NCBI GenBank assembly: GCA_964449075.1
Contig: CAYVBJ010000007.1
Coordinates: 1 to 64,000 of the forward strand
Direction of reading: 5' to 3'
DNA: 64,000 nt
From: CAYVBJ01 sp964449075
Lineage (GTDB): Bacteria > Bacteroidota > Rhodothermia > Balneolales > Balneolaceae
Shown here: one piece after another, positions 27,751-36,908 of the stretch
Position numbering within the stretch: the first letter of the stretch is position 1
Layout of the letters: each line of letters starts with the position of its first letter
Notes under the pieces: model-generated
Database searches by the model: none
The model's input: the letters and a program-made list of their open reading frames with translations, nothing else
Told to the model about the DNA's origin: nothing
Made by a program: the position numbers and the translations under genes

Positions 27751-28665
27751 TTACTCCTCAATTTCTTCAAGAATACTCAGGTACGACTGGTATCTCTCAG
27801 GATGAATATCCCCATTTTCAAACGCTTCAATCACACCGCATCCCGGTTCGTGGCTATGGGTGCAATTATAAAATCTGCAATCTTCGCGCGGTTCCAGCAT
27901 CTCAGGAAAATAGAGAGAAAGTTCATACGGCTCAATATTCACAACACTCAGCTCCCTGATACCCGGTGTATCGACGATATAACCCCCGTTTGAAAGAGTG
28001 AGCAACCTCGCAAATGTTGTAGTGTGTTTTCCCTTCTTTGTTGATTTGGATATCTCCCCCACTCTCAGGTTCAGCTCAGAATCAATCGCATTAATAATAC
28101 TAGTTTTACCCACACCCGATTGCCCGATAAAAACCGACATTTTACGGGCTAATTTATCTTCAAGAGACTTTATTGTTTCAGGTTCAAAAACAGACGTGTG
28201 CAAAACATCATACTGCAGACCCCTGTACAGCTCTGTCAGATTATCTAAAAGAGCCTTGTCTTTTTGCTTCGCCAGGTCCGTTTTATTGAAAACGATGCCT
28301 GCATTAATCTCATACGCTTCACAGGTTACAAGAAAACGATCGATAAACCCGGTTTTAATTCTCGGATTTCTGACGGATTGTACTACCCATCCCCGATCCA
28401 CGTTCGCAACCAGAATCTGCTCGGTATGCTTATGACGAACTGCATGCCTGGGTATGTAGTTCTCCCGCGGATGAATTTTTGTTATGGAACCTGTGTCATC
28501 ACTGCCGATCGTGATATCCACCTTATCACCAACTGCAACAGGGTTGGTGACATTCGCTTCATGAAGGCGGAATTTCCCGGGCAGTCTGCAATCAATAATT
28601 TCATCGTCTGATGCAACTTTGTACCACTTTCCGGTAGACTGTATAACGGTTCCGGTTCTCATCAT
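27751..28665 (-). CDS. rsgA: Ribosome small-subunit-dependent GTPase RsgA
   Basis: This is a 304-aa circularly permuted GTPase that aids late 30S ribosome maturation. An N-terminal OB-fold (about residues 1-65) is followed by the permuted G domain in the order G4 (VFNKTDLA), G1/P-loop (GQSGVGKTS), G2 (threonines in KGKHTTTF) and G3 (DTPGI), then the C-terminal zinc-binding motif with C-x4-C-x-H-x5-C spacing (CRFYNCTHSHEPGC). The frame extends to a TTG at 28671; ATG 28665 or 28662 is more likely. It lies about 9 bp downstream of lon and is probably co-transcribed with it. Confidence 0.96.
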   Translation of the reverse strand: MMRTGTVIQSTGKWYKVASDDEIIDCRLPGKFRLHEANVTNPVAVGDKVDITIGSDDTGSITKIHPRENYIPRHAVRHKHTEQILVANVDRGWVVQSVRNPRIKTGFIDRFLVTCEAYEINAGIVFNKTDLAKQKDKALLDNLTELYRGLQYDVLHTSVFEPETIKSLEDKLARKMSVFIGQSGVGKTSIINAIDSELNLRVGEISKSTKKGKHTTTFARLLTLSNGGYIVDTPGIRELSVVNIEPYELSLYFPEMLEPREDCRFYNCTHSHEPGCGVIEAFENGDIHPERYQSYLSILEEIEE

Positions 28666-28674
28666 TTCCAATGA

Positions 28675-31215
28675 TTACTCCATTGCAACCGTCTCTTCTG
28701 CAGAGTCTTTTTTGTTAGTGGAACCGATCATTTTTTGTTTGTGCTCATCCGAAACTCTGAAAAATTCATCCGGATCCTGAAATGTATCTTTTTCGAGTAC
28801 AATATCCGGAAGAGTTTCCATTCTCTCCAGGTACTGAACTTCAAGATCTCCCATCACATCGGAATCAATTTCGGCGACATCTTTTTCATTCTTTTTAGGA
28901 AGCAGCACTTTTTTAATACCCGACCGCTTAGCCGCTAATACTTTCTCTTTGATACCGCCAACAGGCAAGATTAAACCGCGAAGGGTAATTTCTCCGGTCA
29001 TTGCCAGCGTGCCTTTTACTTTCCGTTGTGTAAAAATTGAAGTTACAGCTGAAAAGAGAGATACACCGGCCGAAGGACCGTCTTTTGGTACCGCGCCCTG
29101 GGGAACGTGGATGTGCAGATCCCAGTAATTGAATGCATCCTGCGGAATATTCAATTCCTCCGAGTGCGCCCTCAGGTAGCTGAGTGCCAGCATGGCTGAT
29201 TCTTTCATCACCTCACCAAGCTGTCCGGTAATGTGCAGTTTACCGTTACCCTTCGATACACTGGCCTCGATAAAGAGAATGTCACCACCGTAAGGTGTCC
29301 ACGCCAGTCCTGTAGCAACTCCCGGTACGGTTGTTCTTTCAGCTGCTTCGGAGAAGTATTTCTGTTTCCCAAGAATATCTTCCACATCATCCACTCCCAC
29401 ACTGAATTGCTCAATTTCACCAGAAGCAATTTTGGCAGCCACATTGCGGCACAAACCACCAATTTGCCTTTCCAGGTTACGGACACCCGATTCACGTGTG
29501 TATTCATCAATTACTCTCTGAATGGCAGCCTTGGAAATTTTGAACTGTTTTTTAGTTAAACCATTCTCTTCAACCTGTTTTGGAATCAGGTATTTTTTTG
29601 CGATCTCAATTTTTTCTTCCTGTGTATAACCGCTGATATGGATAATTTCCATACGATCTCTGAGCGGAGCCGGGATGGTATCAAGCGAGTTTGCGGTTGC
29701 AATAAACAACACCTTTGAAAGATCATATTCAACTTCCAGGTAGTTATCCGTAAAAGAATCATTCTGTTCGGGATCCAGCACCTCAAGCAGAGCTGATGTG
29801 GGATCACCCCTGAAATCTGAGCCGACCTTATCAATCTCATCAAGCATCATCACCGGGTTTCCTTTGCCCGCCTTTTTCATTGCACGCAGTATGCGTCCAG
29901 GAAGTGCTCCGATATAGGTTCGCCGGTGTCCTCTTATTTCGGCTTCATCATGAATGCCGCCGAGGCTGAAGCGTTCAAACTCACGATTCATTGCACGCGC
30001 GATAGATTTACCCAGGGATGTTTTTCCAACTCCCGGAGGACCGTAAAAACAGAGAATCGGCGCTTTCATATCCTTTTTGAGTTTCAGTACAGCAAGATAC
30101 TCAATGATCCGCTTCTTGACTTTCTCAAGGCCATAGTGATCTTCATCCAGTATTTTCCGGGCTCTTTTCAGATCCAGTTTATCTTTGGAGTATTCACCCC
30201 ACGGAAGTTCAAGTATCCACTCGATATAGCTGTAGAGAATGCCATAATTGGGTGATGAATTGGGGGTCATTTCCAGTCGCTGCAGCTCTTTCTCGACCGT
30301 TTCTCTGGCATCGTCACTTAATCCTTTTTTTTCTGTGAGTTTTTTTCGCAGCTTTTCAACATCCTGCACTTCACTGTCTTCACCAAGAGCTTCCTGAATT
30401 GCTTTCATCTGCTGACGCAGGTAAAAATCTCGCTGCTGATCATCAATATCTGATTTCACCTTGGTTCTGATCTCTTCACTGAGATTCAGCACCTGCAGCT
30501 CTTTATTCAGATGCTCCATAATCTTATCAAGCCGGCTGGAAAACGTTTTGATCTCAAGAAGTTCCTGTTTATCTGCCAGCGTTACCTGAAGATTTGATGA
30601 GATAAAATTCAGCAGAAATGTCGGACTCGATATATTGTCGATGGCAATTGATGCCTCCGATGGGATATTCGGAGAGAGATTTACAATTTTACTTGCAGTC
30701 TCTTTTATGGATCTCATGGAAGCATCCAGTTCAATGCCGCTGATATCCATATCCTGTTTGTATGGCTCAATATTGGCCCTGAAAAAAGGATCCATTTGAG
30801 TGATCTCTTCTATACTGAAAATACTTCTTCCCTGGATAACCACACTCTTGCTGCCATCCGGCATTTTGATAAGCTTCAGAATCTGTGCTACAGTTCCTAT
30901 CTCATAAATATCATCCACATCAGGATCTTCAACAGACTCATCTTTTTGAGCAACAACACCTATGGTTTTATTGGTTTCATAAGCCTCTTTTACAAGCGCG
31001 AGGGATCTGTCGCGCCCCACAGTAATCGGAACAACAACTCCCGGAAACAGTACAGTATTTTTAAGCGGAAGAATCGGAATATTATCAGGGATTTCAGATT
31101 CCGTGAGCTTTTTCTCCTCTTCTTCGCTCATCAGGGGAATCGCTTGTTCAAAATCATCAAAACCTTCATTCTGATCATCAAATGCTGTTTTGATCTTAAA
31201 ATTTGAATCGAACAT
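28675..31215 (-). CDS. lon: ATP-dependent Lon protease
   Basis: This is an 846-aa protease of the LonA type, full length. The N-terminal LON substrate-binding domain (about residues 45-245; LPLKNTVLFPGVVVP) is followed by a coiled coil, an AAA+ module with Walker A (GPPGVGKTS, about 390) and Walker B (MMLDEIDK, about 455), and a C-terminal S16 protease domain with catalytic Ser715 (PKDGPSAGVS) and the KEKVLAAKRSG motif carrying the dyad Lys. It degrades misfolded and regulatory proteins in the cytoplasm. The upstream 230 bp contain its promoter; no heat-shock operator was identified. It is followed closely by rsgA. Confidence 0.97.
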   Translation of the reverse strand: MFDSNFKIKTAFDDQNEGFDDFEQAIPLMSEEEEKKLTESEIPDNIPILPLKNTVLFPGVVVPITVGRDRSLALVKEAYETNKTIGVVAQKDESVEDPDVDDIYEIGTVAQILKLIKMPDGSKSVVIQGRSIFSIEEITQMDPFFRANIEPYKQDMDISGIELDASMRSIKETASKIVNLSPNIPSEASIAIDNISSPTFLLNFISSNLQVTLADKQELLEIKTFSSRLDKIMEHLNKELQVLNLSEEIRTKVKSDIDDQQRDFYLRQQMKAIQEALGEDSEVQDVEKLRKKLTEKKGLSDDARETVEKELQRLEMTPNSSPNYGILYSYIEWILELPWGEYSKDKLDLKRARKILDEDHYGLEKVKKRIIEYLAVLKLKKDMKAPILCFYGPPGVGKTSLGKSIARAMNREFERFSLGGIHDEAEIRGHRRTYIGALPGRILRAMKKAGKGNPVMMLDEIDKVGSDFRGDPTSALLEVLDPEQNDSFTDNYLEVEYDLSKVLFIATANSLDTIPAPLRDRMEIIHISGYTQEEKIEIAKKYLIPKQVEENGLTKKQFKISKAAIQRVIDEYTRESGVRNLERQIGGLCRNVAAKIASGEIEQFSVGVDDVEDILGKQKYFSEAAERTTVPGVATGLAWTPYGGDILFIEASVSKGNGKLHITGQLGEVMKESAMLALSYLRAHSEELNIPQDAFNYWDLHIHVPQGAVPKDGPSAGVSLFSAVTSIFTQRKVKGTLAMTGEITLRGLILPVGGIKEKVLAAKRSGIKKVLLPKKNEKDVAEIDSDVMGDLEVQYLERMETLPDIVLEKDTFQDPDEFFRVSDEHKQKMIGSTNKKDSAEETVAME

Positions 31216-31445
31216 AAAAATATAATTTCTTTATTTAATAGTATGGAATAATGATGAACAAAATGAAAGCCAAATACAGTGATGCTACCATAACGTCAGA
31301 ACATTACAGACTGTTCTGCCAAATTGAAAGATCCTTTCTCTGTTCTGCCAGTTGGTCATGCGATTCGATATACTTATCTCTTTAGTTTAAATAATCAACA
31401 TTTCGCAAACAACTTTATCAGCTATATAACAAAATAATGAAAAGA

Positions 31446-32981
31446 CTATGGTAAATAGATTTTTACAGCTCCTACAGAAATCCCTGCAAGTTCAGTAGTT
31501 GGCCCTGCTGAGCGGTTACGGAGCTGAACAGATGTATTGATTTCAAAATGGTTTGTTTCAATGCCAAATCCAAAACTGTAAAATCCGGGAGTCTCCGTTG
31601 CAAGGCGCGTCCCGGCCCGCAATGGCAAAAATGGAAAAGGCCTTACCTCGGTACCCAGGAAAGTAATCAGCTTTGTGGTGTTTATTGCATTATTTGTCAA
31701 ACCCAGGCTAACATCACCCATCAGCTTAAACCAATTCAGCTGAATCAGGGCCCCGGTATGCATAGCTGTTGGAAGAAGGGTTGAAAAACCATTTGTGACG
31801 ATATCAGCTTCAAAAAGCGGATGACTCCCCTCTTTATTTAAAAAAGAGAGAAATTGACCGGGAATTCCACGGAAAACTGTATCAGAGAATTTACCCGTCT
31901 CTTCCTCAATTTCTGTCTGTTCTTCAATTATCTGTTCGTGCGCATTATCCGAATAACTGATAAAACCAACATCCGTTATTGAAAAACTGACCCGCAGTGA
32001 TTTTTTTGTTTCACTTTCGGTACGCTGAAGAGTTGAGATATCTTTTCCTAGCGGCATCAGAAAGGTTAGTCCGAAATCCAGGCCTGCTCCAAATCCTGTC
32101 GGACTGAAAAAATCTGTGAAATCCAGATGTCTGTCAATGGCAGTTTGAGGATCTCCTGTTAATAGAAAAGAAGTTGTGGCATCACTAAAATCACCACTTG
32201 TCAGTTGGTCGTATGAGAGCCGGCGATTCCACGGACCGTCTGTTTCCCTGGTAAATTCATTCGTGTATTTTACGCTCTGAAATGATCCTCCGACTACCAG
32301 TTTAGGTGCAATTCCGATGATCACTTCATTCAGACGCGGAGATAATCCATTCAAAAATGTAAACGATTCGGCAAACCCGAATGACAATTCATGAATGGTC
32401 TGAAATTCTGAGACAAGGGATCTGTCGATGATTTGAAGGTCATCTTGCAAAACAGGTTCATCGCTATAGTAGCCGCGGCCAGTTACAAACCGGCCTCCTG
32501 CACGTGTTCTGAGGCTTATTGCATACGATCTCTCCGGCCGGTTCCATTTCACTCCGAACCAGTACGTTTCAAAACGAAACAGGTGCTGCGACTGCAGTCG
32601 TTCACCCGGAAAGTTACGATCCAAGATTTTCTGCCGCTTGTCAAACCCGATTTGCTGACCTGTTACTGCCGGATCAAAAGGCGAAAACAACTCTCCGAAA
32701 TTATCAATTTGTCCGCCGAGACCAAATTCGCGAAGTACCGGCTGGGTGGAGGCACCAAATTCACCAATTGAAATTTCAAACCTGTTCTGTTTTTCCCGGA
32801 TAAATAAATTGGCCGGATTTACAAACAGTGATTCATACCCGGTCAAATATGCAGTTCCCCCGCCGCCAAGGGCGGTATTTTGAGGAGATAGTACAATTTG
32901 GGCCTCCACAGTACAGGTAGAGCTTGCCCAGATTATAATCAAAATTGTAAAGTAAAATTGCCGCAAAAAATATCCTGCCAA
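31446..32981 (-). CDS. Probable outer-membrane protein (DUF5723/PorV-like)
   Basis: This is a 511-aa exported protein of uncertain family. The signal peptide is about residues 1-28 (ending TVEAQ). The mature N-terminus has the pattern NTALGGGGTAYLTGYESLFVNPANL, quoted here only as its key parts TALGGGG and FVNPANL, typical of Bacteroidota beta-barrel proteins related to PorV/DUF5723 or TraF-like families. The rest has alternating strands rich in aromatic and Gly residues (FGFGIETNHFEINTSVQ near the end), consistent with an outer-membrane barrel. It appears to be a single-gene unit. Function cannot be assigned from sequence. Confidence 0.7.
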   Translation of the reverse strand: MAGYFLRQFYFTILIIIWASSTCTVEAQIVLSPQNTALGGGGTAYLTGYESLFVNPANLFIREKQNRFEISIGEFGASTQPVLREFGLGGQIDNFGELFSPFDPAVTGQQIGFDKRQKILDRNFPGERLQSQHLFRFETYWFGVKWNRPERSYAISLRTRAGGRFVTGRGYYSDEPVLQDDLQIIDRSLVSEFQTIHELSFGFAESFTFLNGLSPRLNEVIIGIAPKLVVGGSFQSVKYTNEFTRETDGPWNRRLSYDQLTSGDFSDATTSFLLTGDPQTAIDRHLDFTDFFSPTGFGAGLDFGLTFLMPLGKDISTLQRTESETKKSLRVSFSITDVGFISYSDNAHEQIIEEQTEIEEETGKFSDTVFRGIPGQFLSFLNKEGSHPLFEADIVTNGFSTLLPTAMHTGALIQLNWFKLMGDVSLGLTNNAINTTKLITFLGTEVRPFPFLPLRAGTRLATETPGFYSFGFGIETNHFEINTSVQLRNRSAGPTTELAGISVGAVKIYLP

Positions 32982-33154
32982 TTTAAACTGTTATTTCAGT
33001 GTTTTTACCATGTGGAGGCAAAGATAAGCTTAAATATGTTGAATTTTGAAATTGTAAATTAATAAATTGGTAAAAAGAGATAGTTTTATAGCAACTGTTA
33101 ACCTGTATAATGAAGAATGTCTCTCAATAAAGAATAGAACCCGGTATAAATGCA

Positions 33155-34177
33155 ATGCCTTTACGACAAATTGAAGTAGTAATACCCGAAGAGGATAATG
33201 AAACTTTCAAAAAATTACTTGATGATGATTCAGTAGAACACTTTTGGCAGGATCTCTCGGAAAGTTCGGGCTATGTGCTTAAAGTTTTGGTTGATGCTGC
33301 CCAAACCGAACAGTTTCTTGACAAAGCTGAAAAACTATTTGGCGAGCGGGAGGATTATCGCTTGGTCATGATGTCGGTTGAAGCCACTATTCCGCGATAC
33401 GAGGAAAATGAAACAGAGGAAGAAAAAGAAGATGAAAAAGAGAGTGAACCCGAACCATGGGAAGAACCACTGCAAGGATTGAGAGTGAGCCGGGAGGAGC
33501 TCTATTCAGACATATCAGACGGGGTAAAACTGACCAGAACCTACATGGCTATGGTGATTCTCTCAACCATTGTGGCAGCCCTGGGTATTTTAAGAGACAA
33601 CACAGCGGTAGTAATTGGCGCCATGGTTATTGCGCCCTTACTCGGACCAAATGTTGGACTCGCCCTGTCCACTGCCCTTGCTGATCTTAAACTGGGTCGT
33701 TTATCATTTTTAACAAATATCACCGGGCTTTTGGCAGCGCTTGCCATCTCTGTTGCTCTCGGTATTTTTATGGATGTTGATCAGAATCTCTACCAGATTG
33801 CCAGCAGAACTGAGCTCCACCTGTCTGATATTGCACTGGCACTGGCTTCGGGAGCAGCCGGTGTGCTGGCATATACCGTTGGGATGTCGGCTGCCGTTAT
33901 TGGTGTAATGGTTGCTGTTGCTCTCCTTCCGCCTCTCGTGGTTACCGGTCTGCTGGCAGGTGACATGCAGTGGGAACTGGCTTTTTTTTCATTCATTTTA
34001 CTGCTCACAAATGTAATTTGCGTAAACCTGGCGGCTGTGGCTACTTTTATTATTCAGGGGGTTCGTCCCAGGAAATGGTACGAGGCAGAACAGGCAAAAA
34101 AGACCAATAAAATTGCACTTTCAATCTGGATCTCTCTGACGATAGTGTTAGGCCTGATTATTTACTTCGCGGGGTAG
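33155..34177 (+). CDS. DUF389 / TIGR00341-type membrane protein
   Basis: This is a 340-aa inner-membrane protein. An N-terminal soluble region (about residues 1-110, ending in a highly acidic stretch of Glu and Asp) precedes a DUF389 domain with the signature RDNTAVVIGAMVIAPLLGP and about five or six membrane helices (about 128-340). The family is widespread but of unproven function; it has been described only as a hydrophobic conserved domain. It is a single gene with no evident operon partner. The ATG is at 33155; the intergenic region upstream would carry promoters for both this gene and the divergent outer-membrane protein. Confidence 0.9.
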   Translation: MPLRQIEVVIPEEDNETFKKLLDDDSVEHFWQDLSESSGYVLKVLVDAAQTEQFLDKAEKLFGEREDYRLVMMSVEATIPRYEENETEEEKEDEKESEPEPWEEPLQGLRVSREELYSDISDGVKLTRTYMAMVILSTIVAALGILRDNTAVVIGAMVIAPLLGPNVGLALSTALADLKLGRLSFLTNITGLLAALAISVALGIFMDVDQNLYQIASRTELHLSDIALALASGAAGVLAYTVGMSAAVIGVMVAVALLPPLVVTGLLAGDMQWELAFFSFILLLTNVICVNLAAVATFIIQGVRPRKWYEAEQAKKTNKIALSIWISLTIVLGLIIYFAG

Positions 34178-34256
34178 TTTTGTTCACTGCATGGTTCTTT
34201 TAAAAAGTTAAACTATCCATGCGCTCGATGGAGACTGCGTTAGCAGGTCTGAAAAT

Positions 34257-34604
34257 TTAAATTTTTCTGGATCTTATTCTATCTCCACTTATTGTATAAA
34301 AGTAATTAGCAGAATCTTTGTAATAATTTTTTAAAACTCTTATGATTTTTTCTGTAACTTGATCAGAATCAGATTTTTTATATCGTAATAACATTACAGA
34401 ACAGTTTTTTATGTTATGTGAGAATACCAATTCTCCGAAATCTTTATCTTCTGTAATAAGTAATCCCTTTTTTATTCTTACGATATCAATGACTTCTCGA
34501 TCACTGATTCCCGGCGTTTCTTCCCTGATTGCATAAGTTTTATAACCGGCAGCCCGAATTTTTTCGATTATTTGCCGGTCGATGTTTTCATCAAAGATAA
34601 TCAA
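34257..34604 (-). CDS. DUF5615 PIN-like protein (probable toxin partner)
   Basis: This is a 115-aa protein with a PIN-like fold: MIIFDENID at the start, ISDREVIDIV, then LLITEDKDFGELVF with the acidic residues expected at a PIN active site. DUF5615 proteins usually pair with DUF433 proteins, as here, where the upstream DUF433 gene overlaps it by 4 nt (ATGA). The pair is toxin-antitoxin-like by context; RNase activity has not been shown for this family to my knowledge. Confidence 0.85.
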   Translation of the reverse strand: MIIFDENIDRQIIEKIRAAGYKTYAIREETPGISDREVIDIVRIKKGLLITEDKDFGELVFSHNIKNCSVMLLRYKKSDSDQVTEKIIRVLKNYYKDSANYFYTISGDRIRSRKI

Positions 34605-34828
34605 GTTTTTTCCAAAGTCTCCTCGTGAGCAATTATATCTGCTGCATATTCCAATGCAGCGGATATTTGCATTTTCGTTAGATGCGGATAATTCTCTAAC
34701 AGATCAGAAATTGTATATCCGCTTGATAATTTTCTGATTATATGTTCAACAGTAATGCGGGTTCCTTTTATAACCGGTTTTCCCAGCATCACTTCCGGAT
34801 TTCTTTCTATATATTTTTTATAGTTCAT
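34601..34828 (-). CDS. DUF433 family protein (probable antitoxin)
   Basis: This is a 75-aa protein containing the complete DUF433 core: PVIKGTRITVEHIIRKLSSG, followed by a helix-turn-helix-like second half (SDLLENYPHLTKMQISAALEYA), cited here by key residues GTRI and LTKMQISAAL. It resembles a small winged DNA-binding protein. It is first in a two-gene unit and translationally coupled to the DUF5615 gene, which suits an antitoxin and autoregulator. The role is inferred from family and layout. Confidence 0.87.
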   Translation of the reverse strand: MNYKKYIERNPEVMLGKPVIKGTRITVEHIIRKLSSGYTISDLLENYPHLTKMQISAALEYAADIIAHEETLEKT

Positions 34829-35685
34829 AATACACTAACTTTGGAATCAAAAAATAATCATACTTGTATTTAGGTACATCAAAACAAAATATTTTCAGGT
34901 AATTCATTTTTCCCATGCAACTATATAAGCCATATATAATAGATAAATGTAACCAAACAGGCGAAGCTTTTCATGATGTTTTTTTACAGCGTTAGATTGA
35001 CTTGGTTCAAACATGGACACAGGTAAAACGTGCCATCATATAAATCGACAAGTCCCGGAGTAAATACGCTGTATATTTATTTTTTCACTCCACGAGCCCT
35101 TCATATTGTCTGCTGTCTGCTATCTACTGTTTATTGTCTACTTGCTTTTTAGTTCACTGCCTGATTTCTTTCCAAAATCTTCCCCCAACCCCTCGATATA
35201 ACCTTTCGCCTTTTCAATGCCGGCTGCCTCGGGGATTTTTTGGGGGACTTCCTCTTCCACCGGGTTGCAACCCGGCGTTACCCACGTGGAATCCCTCCGG
35301 GATTAATCCTAATCACAGATTTGCCAGGTAAAAAAGTACGCATTCATTCCTGGTTTTTGTTCTCACGGCGTTGGAATGGTTTGGTTCAGCTTAGATTCAG
35401 ATACGCCGTGCACGCCTAACCCCCGCTCATGTCATCAGTCAGTAGACGGACAAGTCCTGAAGGAAGCCCGCTTTTGGGGCTGACTGAAGGATCTCCGTTT
35501 TCCCGGCAGCCAGGCAACCATATTCAGGCATCAACAAACTGCATACTGTCTACTGTGTACTTGCTTTTTTTTACTTTGGGCTGTTGTATCATCTATGCAT
35601 TCAAATGTAACATTTCTTCCCCCTCACGCTCTTGTGTATAATCATATTAAATGGATAAATATCATCTGAATAAATAATTGGGGAA
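34829..35685. other. Long intergenic region with hairpins and short direct repeats
   Basis: This is 857 bp with no convincing gene; the short open frames here have biased, non-protein-like composition. It holds two related CTGTCTACTGTNTACTTGC-like runs (near 35108-35150 and 35541-35570), the REP-like hairpin pair at 35260-35304, and related phrases GACAAGTCC at about 35047 and 35449. The promoter of the downstream outer-membrane gene must lie toward the right end. Confidence 0.5.
35260..35304. repeat. REP-like double hairpin
   Basis: A perfect 16-bp palindrome CCGGGTTGCAACCCGG (35260-35275) is followed after 14 bp by a second stem AATCCC-TCC-GGGATT (35290-35304). The combination resembles dispersed repetitive extragenic palindromes seen in several bacterial phyla. 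It is a different family from the units at 27 and 61 kb. No transposase gene is nearby. Confidence 0.65.
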
Positions 35686-36834
35686 ATGTTAACAAAAATT
35701 ATTAAGAGATTTAAACTCACACTTATATTGCTCACTGCCGGTTTCATGGTTCTTTTTATGATACAGCAAAAAGCGTACGGACAGCTCGGAAATGCCGGAG
35801 AAATTTTGCGGACAAGTACAGCGGATGCAAATCTACTTTTCGAAAATTACTTTAAACCACTTGGAAAAGGATTTGGAGCGAACCTGAATTCCGGATGGGT
35901 AAACACTGCAAAACCCTACAAAAAATTTGGATTTGATCTTAGAATAGATGCATCACTTGCACTGGTGCCGGATGCTGATGAAATATTCAATGTGGCAAAT
36001 ATAGGTCTTAGTGAAAACGTGGACATTATTGGTAACCCCGTAACATCCACGGCTGTAGGCGGTGTAAACGGACCGACACTGCGCCGGGTTGAAACAGTTA
36101 CAGATCCCGTGACCCAGCAGGAGTTTGAAACCGAGCTTTTCAGTTTTGAATTGCCGGAAGGGTATGGAACACCACTTGTGCCTTCTCCAATGATTCAGCT
36201 TACGGTTGGCTTAGTTAAAGATACAGATGTAACTGTACGATTTATCCCGACAATAAATGTACCCGGAGTGGATGACCTGGAAGTTGGATTGGTGGGATTC
36301 GGGATCAAACACGGACTGAACCAATGGCTGCCGGGTGGTGATTTGCTGCCGGTGGATATATCGATCCAGGGCGGATTCACAAATTTTGATTCTGAAATCG
36401 GATTTGAAGTGCTTCCCGATGTAGATCCGAATGATCCCACCACTGAAAACCCGTTTGCTGATGATGTCTGGCAAGGCCAGAGAGCTGAACTAAAAACAAA
36501 TGCGTTTACCGGCAACCTTTTGATCGGAAAAACATTCCCGGTTCTCAGTCTTTGGGGCGGTGTCGGCTTCCAGTCCTCTACAGTTTCCGTAACTACACCC
36601 GGCGCTTTTCCAGTCACTGTTCCAAACGAAGAATTTCAATCCAACCCTGCTACAAACAAGCCATTTATTGTGTCTAGAGTAGACGATCCGATTGATTTCG
36701 ATATTGACGGCGCAAATTCGGTACACGGTATGGCCGGACTCCGAATCCGGCTTGCTATCTTTGCGATCAGTGCATCTTACACGGTTTCAAATTACAATAT
36801 TGCCAACGTGGGTGTCGGATTCAGTTTCAGGTAG
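35686..36834 (+). CDS. Exported DUF6588-like protein, probable outer-membrane barrel
   Basis: This is a 382-aa exported protein with a signal peptide to about residue 32 (ending KAYGQ). The mature start (GEILRTSTADANLLFENYFKP, key parts EILR and LGKGFGANLNSGW) and later strands (VGLVGFGIKHGLNQWLPG, GGVGFQSSTVSV, LAIFAISASYTVSNYNIANVGVGFSFR) match what I recall of DUF6588 proteins; cited parts are short. The C-terminus ends in Phe-Arg after an amphipathic strand, as in barrels assembled in the outer membrane. It is a single gene after a long spacer and converges on a LacI gene. Function is unknown. Confidence 0.7.
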   Translation: MLTKIIKRFKLTLILLTAGFMVLFMIQQKAYGQLGNAGEILRTSTADANLLFENYFKPLGKGFGANLNSGWVNTAKPYKKFGFDLRIDASLALVPDADEIFNVANIGLSENVDIIGNPVTSTAVGGVNGPTLRRVETVTDPVTQQEFETELFSFELPEGYGTPLVPSPMIQLTVGLVKDTDVTVRFIPTINVPGVDDLEVGLVGFGIKHGLNQWLPGGDLLPVDISIQGGFTNFDSEIGFEVLPDVDPNDPTTENPFADDVWQGQRAELKTNAFTGNLLIGKTFPVLSLWGGVGFQSSTVSVTTPGAFPVTVPNEEFQSNPATNKPFIVSRVDDPIDFDIDGANSVHGMAGLRIRLAIFAISASYTVSNYNIANVGVGFSFR

Positions 36835-36848
36835 GTATACGGTGAAAT

Positions 36849-36883
36849 AAGAATGGAAAATTGAGAATTGAGAATTGTTTTTT
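36849..36883. repeat. AT-rich AATTGAGAATTG repeat
   Basis: Tandem GAAAATTGAGAATTGAGAATT-type phrases lie in the short spacer between two convergent genes. A similar run lies between another convergent pair at 55019-55053. They resemble, but do not match, the AT-rich inserts inside the kinase genes. Confidence 0.55.
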
Positions 36884-36908
36884 ACATGAACGACTTTGAG
36901 CAGTCTGT

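Noticed and set aside
35134..35641. Two open frames of 65 and 70 codons
   Set aside because: They run through hairpins and simple repeats, have Pro/Arg/Cys-rich composition unlike neighbours and match no family I know.
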